A stretch of 64,000 bases of DNA, taken from contig JAACJM010000032.1 of assembly GCA_013368315.1 (NCBI GenBank), positions 1 through 64,000 of the forward strand. Reading direction: 5' to 3'. The translations under genes and the position numbers were made by a program. Below are positions 59,761 through 64,000 of the stretch, in pieces. Position 1 is the first letter of the stretch. Each line of letters begins with the position of its first letter. This DNA comes from Tetrapyrgos nigripes. Its lineage: Eukaryota; Basidiomycota; Agaricomycetes; Agaricales; Campanellaceae. Under the pieces are notes generated by a model. It was not told the origin of the DNA. It saw nothing but the letters and a program-made list of their open reading frames with translations, and searched no databases.

Positions 59761-60037
59761 GTCTCGTGGTAGACCGCCAAAGTCTAGGGTCAACGAGAAT
59801 ACTAATGCTAATGCCAATGTTGGTAATTACGGTGGGCCAATGCAATGGATGAATGAGACGGCTGAGGGATGGGCTGCTAGTCATGGTGGTGATGGTAGTG
59901 GCACGAGTGGTACTGGTGATGGTGATGGCGATGGCGATGAAGGTAGGACGAGGAAGAAGGCGAAGGTGGATGGTGGTGGTAATAACGGGAAAGGGAAGGA
60001 AAAGGGAAAGCTGCGGGCTAGGGTGTTTGCTGAGTGA

Positions 60038-60870
60038 GGTGATGTTAGTCGGTTGTATGGGTGTTTTCCTTTTCTGTATCTCTTTTCCCCTTGTTTTTTC
60101 TCCTTTCTTCCTCTCTCCTCTCTCTCCTCGTTTTTCTCCTTTTCCTTTCCTCATTCTTCATTCCTCTCCTTCCGTTTCTCCTCGTCATCCTGTCTCTCTT
60201 TCTCTCTTCCTTGTAATCGGGACTTTCTCTGGTTTTTCCCCCTTCTCTTCTCCTCTTGTATCCTCCCCTTTATCGTCCTGTCTCGTTACCGCTTACTTAC
60301 GTCGCAAGTGTAATTCTAATCGGGACATTTTGCTGTATTTTTAGCACATACTTGTAGATACTGTTATATTTACAGATTGTACATCAATTCTTGCTTTCTT
60401 GGATACCGTACCATACCTACTTAGATAGCTAGTCAGAGTCAGAAAAAACAGAGGAGGAAGATGCGTTAGCGTGATGTAGATTTGTACCGTTTCTTGCCTC
60501 GCTATGTCACTTCGGACCATCTACGCATCTTTGCTCTACGTTCTCGATACTTCAGTTGCAATTTGGAAATGACTCTCACTGTGAAGAACTCTTCGGAGTC
60601 TTTGCCCGATCGCGTGCGTGTGCGTCGGACAGGTTACGCACGGACTACTGTATGACAAATCAATTCAGCGAGTGGCTTCTTCTCGTTCTCCCACCTTCTC
60701 TTGCTCTATATTTGCTCTCGCCTCAATGACGACTCTCAATTGCTGCAAGCGTTTCAATTCTGCCATTCTCCCGGACTTTCCTCATTACACTGAGTAATGG
60801 TATGAACGACATCAAGGTATCGGCCTCGGACCGAACCCGATGTTCACCAGAGGGTTCAGGTGTACGCAGG
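60038..60870. other. Intergenic; 3' flank and P450 promoter region
   Basis: A long pyrimidine-rich (CT) stretch runs over 60060-60280. No gene is supported; the frames through it are Phe/Ser runs caused by composition. Confidence 0.45.
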
Positions 60871-60880
60871 ATAAATAGGG
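60869..60880 (+). promoter_or_regulatory. TATA-like box of the P450 gene
   Basis: GGATAAATAGGG lies about 80 bp upstream of the ATG at 60956, at a spacing usual for a fungal core promoter with a short leader. Confidence 0.4.
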
Positions 60881-60955
60881 CTCTCCAAAGAGTCTTTCTC
60901 CTCACCAACGCAAAGCATCCTCAGTCTCTTGAACAACACCTACCCAATCCTCTAC

Positions 60956-63373
60956 ATGACAATGTCCACCACCAGCACCTCCCTACTTGGCTTCGTCCTC
61001 CTCTCCATCATCTACTATCGCTGGGTGGCGACTCGTTCTCGAGCTCGCCTTCCTCCTGGTCCAAAACGTCTCCCCATAATTGGAAGCCTGCTCAACACCC
61101 TTCCTGCGCGGATGGGTCTTGTACCTCCGAATCCAAAACCCTTGTATGAACGATATCTGGAAATCGGGAAGGCGAGCAACTCTGATGTCATCCACATCGA
61201 TGTTATGGGCGACCATACCGTTGTTCTCAACTCTGTGAAAGCGGCGACAGAGTTGTTGGATCATAGGAGCTCGAATTATTCGAGTAGGCCTGGTAAGCTG
61301 GTTTGGTCCTGCTTGCTCTTATGCACAAATGCTCAAGACTTATCCTGTATATAGCGATGCCCATGGTTGACGATTTGATGGGGTGAGCTACTTCTCGTTC
61401 ATATCGTTCTGTGTCAAAGCTGACGGTATATTGCGAAGATGGGAATGGGATTTGGCTCGTAAGTGCACTGCTACCTCAAGTTGACGAAAGGACGTAAACT
61501 GACCCGCACTGGTAGACATGCCGTATTCCGACCGGTGGAGGTGAGTACACCTTCATGCTCCATGAACTTACCCGCTGACTCGGACATTCATCTGGCATCT
61601 CAGGCGTCATAGAAAAACCTTCACGCATTACTTCCAACCGCGAGCAATTACGGAACACCATCCGTTTCAACGCAAATCTATCACAGAGTTACTCCAGAAG
61701 CTGCTTGCATTGCCAGACCCCGATCCAGTTGAACTGGAAGGATATATCCAACAGTAAGTCTAGTTCTATATCTTCAACTTCTTGTCAAGTTCATCAATTT
61801 CAACTATGACAGTCATGCTGGCTCTATCATCCTTCGCGCAACGTATGGTATCGTGTCTCCTAAAGACCAGGAATACTACGTCGACCTCGCTCATCGAGCT
61901 ATTACTCCAATTATTCACGCTGCGCCTCATGGGACCTACTTGGTCGATTATTTGCCGTTGCTCAAATATGTGCCGAGTGAGTACTAGCGCATATTCTCTC
62001 AATAGCTCGCTCAACTGGTATGCCAGATTGGTTCCCCGGTGCCGACTTTAAAAGAAAGGCAAAGACCTGGTCCAAGTATTCTATTGACCTCAAGGATCAA
62101 CCTTGGGAAAAAGTACAATCGGAAATCGTAAGTGCCTTGAATTTCATGCTATCGCTCCCATGACTGAATGGACGTGTTTTGAACAGGCTGCAGGAACTGC
62201 TCTCCCATCCTTTGTGACGCGCAACCTTGAAGGCATCGACACAGCGTCAGTCTCGGAGCAGGTCATTGAGGAGATTAAGAACTGTGCTGGAGTTGCTTAT
62301 CTTGGTGAGTGAAGGTCACTGTATCTCTAGAGACTGCGACTGATTTTCCTACGTCTTTTATTACCCAAAACTCCGACGCATAAAGCTGGATCTGATACTG
62401 TAAGTATTCATCGTTGTTTTTTAACTCAGGTTTCTAAACTGTCCGTAGTCCATCGCTCTAATGCGTTGCGCTATTCTTGCCTTGGCTACCCACCCAGAAG
62501 TCCAAGAACGCGCTCAGAAAGAATTAGATTCGGTCTTGGGGACCGGAGGCTCTAATGGAAGACTTCCTGACTATGCTGATCGTGAAGATCTACCGTATTT
62601 GAGTGCAATAATCAGCGAGACGCTCAGATACTATCCTGTAACGCCTCTAGGTGAGTATAGGCTTCTTTCAGACTCTCCTTCAGTGTAGTTGATCGAGAAC
62701 ACCCTGCTTCTATTTGTTTGGACCTAATCTTAAAGCCTTGCCCCACGCCTGCTTGGAAGATGATGTTTATGAAGGGCATTATATCCCCAAAGGTTCAACG
62801 GTGATCGGTAACTCTTGGTGAGAGCACTCGTTCGCATGATATTTGTGCACCGATGCTTACATCTTTTTAGGGCTATTCTTCACGATGAGAAGCTTTACCC
62901 TGACCCGATGACATACAACCCTTCACGGTTCCTAAAACGCAAAACAGACTCAGGCAAGGAAATCGAGCCTCAGCCCAACCCTGCATTGTATGCATTTGGC
63001 TTTGGTCGTCGGTGCGTTTTCAATCTTATCCGTACTATAAGCCGGCTAATGATTTTCGTGCACTTTACTACAGCATCTGTCCCGGAAGATGGCTAGCACT
63101 CGACACTTCTTGGTTGGTCATTTCAAGTATCCTCGCGACATGCACTATCCAAAAAGCTCTTGATTCCAATGGAAAGGAAATGGAGCCTCTGGTTGAATAT
63201 GAGAGAGGTCTGGTCGAGTAAGCCTTCCCAGTCTTCGCTGTTGGTTTCATTCTTGATCTGATGGGCGTATAATATATAATAGTCACCTCAAGCCATACAG
63301 ATGTCGATTCGTTCCTCGATCTGAAGCCGCTATGAAGTTAATGAAGAATGGATTTTTGAGTGAGGAGGATTAA
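60956..63373 (+). CDS. Cytochrome P450 monooxygenase, 538 aa, 14 exons
   Basis: Heme-thiolate monooxygenase; in fungi these act with an ER-bound NADPH reductase. Exons: 60956-61292, 61355-61382, 61439-61458, 61516-61540, 61604-61753, 61813-61976, 62027-62127, 62187-62304, 62386-62399, 62449-62650, 62736-62817, 62871-63011, 63074-63217, 63283-63373. All junctions are GT-AG and in phase. Features: N-terminal membrane anchor (about 9-25), proline hinge LPPGP (32-36), C-helix WRRHRK, I-helix AGSDT (315-319), ExxR ETLR (376-379), heme loop FGFGRRICPG (456-465) with Cys463 as ligand. All essential residues are present and the length is normal. It resembles agaric multicopy P450s related to O-methylsterigmatocystin-oxidoreductase-like enzymes; the substrate cannot be told. 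Four exons are only 14-28 nt. The start ATG is 2 codons before another ATG. Confidence 0.93.
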
Positions 63374-63515
63374 TCTTGATAATGTGGCAATCTGGACTTT
63401 CTTTCTCTGCTCTGTTTCTTCGTATTGTACGGAATGTTATATATAATCATGCCATTTTCAATCTGGCGTAGAATTGTGTCGTCGATACAGGCTTCAAGTT
63501 TCGCATTTAATTTTT

Positions 63516-64000
63516 CGACCTCCACCATCACACGTTCGATTCCAAACACCCTTCCACTCCTGTTCCTCTTTCTCCTGCTTCAATCTGTTGGTCAAATACA
63601 CTCATCACAATGATCTGCTCTGGCTGGGGTGCTAGCAAATCCTACACGAATCATTTCGACATAACAGACGCGTCTGCTCGCGTCACGCAGATGCTTCGGA
63701 TTTTCCCCATCCCAATCCTCCGTCGTTTCTCAGTTGCAGGTTGACACAGAGAGCGACATGCGGCATTATGACTTGGAAATGTCTCAACTCCAGTCGCGTC
63801 TGCTGTATCTTCAGGCGAAACAAAGTTGCTGAGCAAGCACGTCGAGCAGCTGAAATCTCTTTCAGCTCCAATACGACGGCTGCCAGTCGAGCTTCTGGCT
63901 CGCATTTTCGTTATGGTCTGCGAAGAAGACGCAATTGTTTTTAGCCTTCATGCACAAATCGCTTGGCGTTTGCCGTTTGTACTGGCTTCAGTGTGCAGCG
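63516..64000 (+). pseudogene. Family A F-box gene, 5' part, broken; right copy of inverted duplication
   Basis: The ATG at 63610 gives MICSGWG...FDITDASARVTQMLRIFPIP and then a stop near 63741. Relative to 8403-8884 (minus) it lacks 8 bp at about 63716 and 1 bp at about 63825. Together these total 9, so the frame is restored for the F-box (APIRRLPVELLARIFVMVCE, ASVCS). CSSC has become CSGW, removing one cysteine of the family leader. The gene runs past the window edge. The first 94 bp are duplicated 5' flank. Confidence 0.85.

Larger units (their letters stand above)
56880..60037 (+). pseudogene. Pro/Gln/Ser-rich modular protein gene with broken frames
   Basis: The ATG at 56880 (MSPMPTPGPSTPRTRTPAPH) opens a low-complexity protein. 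The frame is lost at about 57190, again several times to 57990, and near 58600-58640. The long frames 57885-58643 and 58640-59701 hold Pro/Gln/Asn-rich sequence. A TAG at 59699-59701 interrupts a frame that then continues in register (GKGTGKGTGTGTGTGRSRGR, PPKSRVNEN, ... RKKAKVDGG) to 60037. The piece GRSRGRPPKS resembles an AT-hook, and KRRRED and RKKAKV look like NLSs, so a DNA-binding or transcription-related protein is plausible. Some shifts could be unrecognised introns, but the in-frame TAG and the number of breaks favour a pseudogene or a very fast-evolving gene. Confidence 0.5.

Noticed and set aside
60040..60344. Phe/Ser/Leu-rich open frames downstream of the Pro-rich gene
   Set aside because: Produced by a pyrimidine-rich tract. 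Not membrane proteins.

Overview
The window looks like genomic DNA from a mushroom-forming basidiomycete (Agaricomycetes, probably Agaricales). Genes are densely interrupted by short GT-AG introns of about 50-65 nt. There is a microexon-rich cytochrome P450 and a local family of coiled-coil/F-box proteins typical of agarics. The window also holds TIR transposons and a Helitron-type helicase remnant. Nothing looks prokaryotic: there are no operons, CRISPR arrays or rRNA genes, and I found no convincing tRNA. All family calls come from reading translations by eye. No database search was run.

Layout. 0.2-2.4 kb: a decayed Ser/Pro-rich gene ending in a 35-bp coding minisatellite. 3.4-4.8 kb: a TIR element with a 7-bp target duplication that carries a small multi-intron gene remnant. 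4.9-11.5 kb: three damaged F-box genes on the minus strand, two of family A and one of family B. 12.1-15.3 kb: a five-part coiled-coil protein gene. 16.0-17.2 kb: a compact TIR element with a perfect 8-bp target duplication, encoding only a C2HC-finger protein. 18.0-21.4 kb: a choline-transporter-like (SLC44/Pns1-type) membrane protein. 21.4-32.8 kb and 33.8-43.3 kb: long gene-poor stretches, separated by one conserved Ser-rich protein gene. 43.3-45.5 kb: an acidic coiled-coil nuclear-type protein. 48.9-51.0 kb: another family A F-box gene and a C-terminal fragment. 51.5-53.0 kb: a third kind of F-box/LRR-like gene lacking its 5' end. 53.1-54.6 kb: a Helitron helicase remnant next to a foldback MITE. 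55.3-56.8 kb: the readable family B F-box gene. 56.9-60.0 kb: a Pro/Gln-rich modular gene with broken frames. 61.0-63.4 kb: a complete P450. 63.5-64.0 kb: a broken family A F-box copy that runs off the window.

The organising theme is duplication and decay. The left F-box block (about 8.4-11.9 kb, minus strand) recurs inverted on the right (about 54.7-56.85 kb and 63.5-64.0 kb, plus strand). On the right, about 6.7 kb holding the Pro-rich gene and the P450 lies between the two halves, against about 1 kb on the left. Every family A F-box copy in the window carries at least one reading-frame lesion. The most novel-looking objects are the two TIR elements. One carries only a C2HC-finger gene; the other carries two near-identical introns inside a captured gene.
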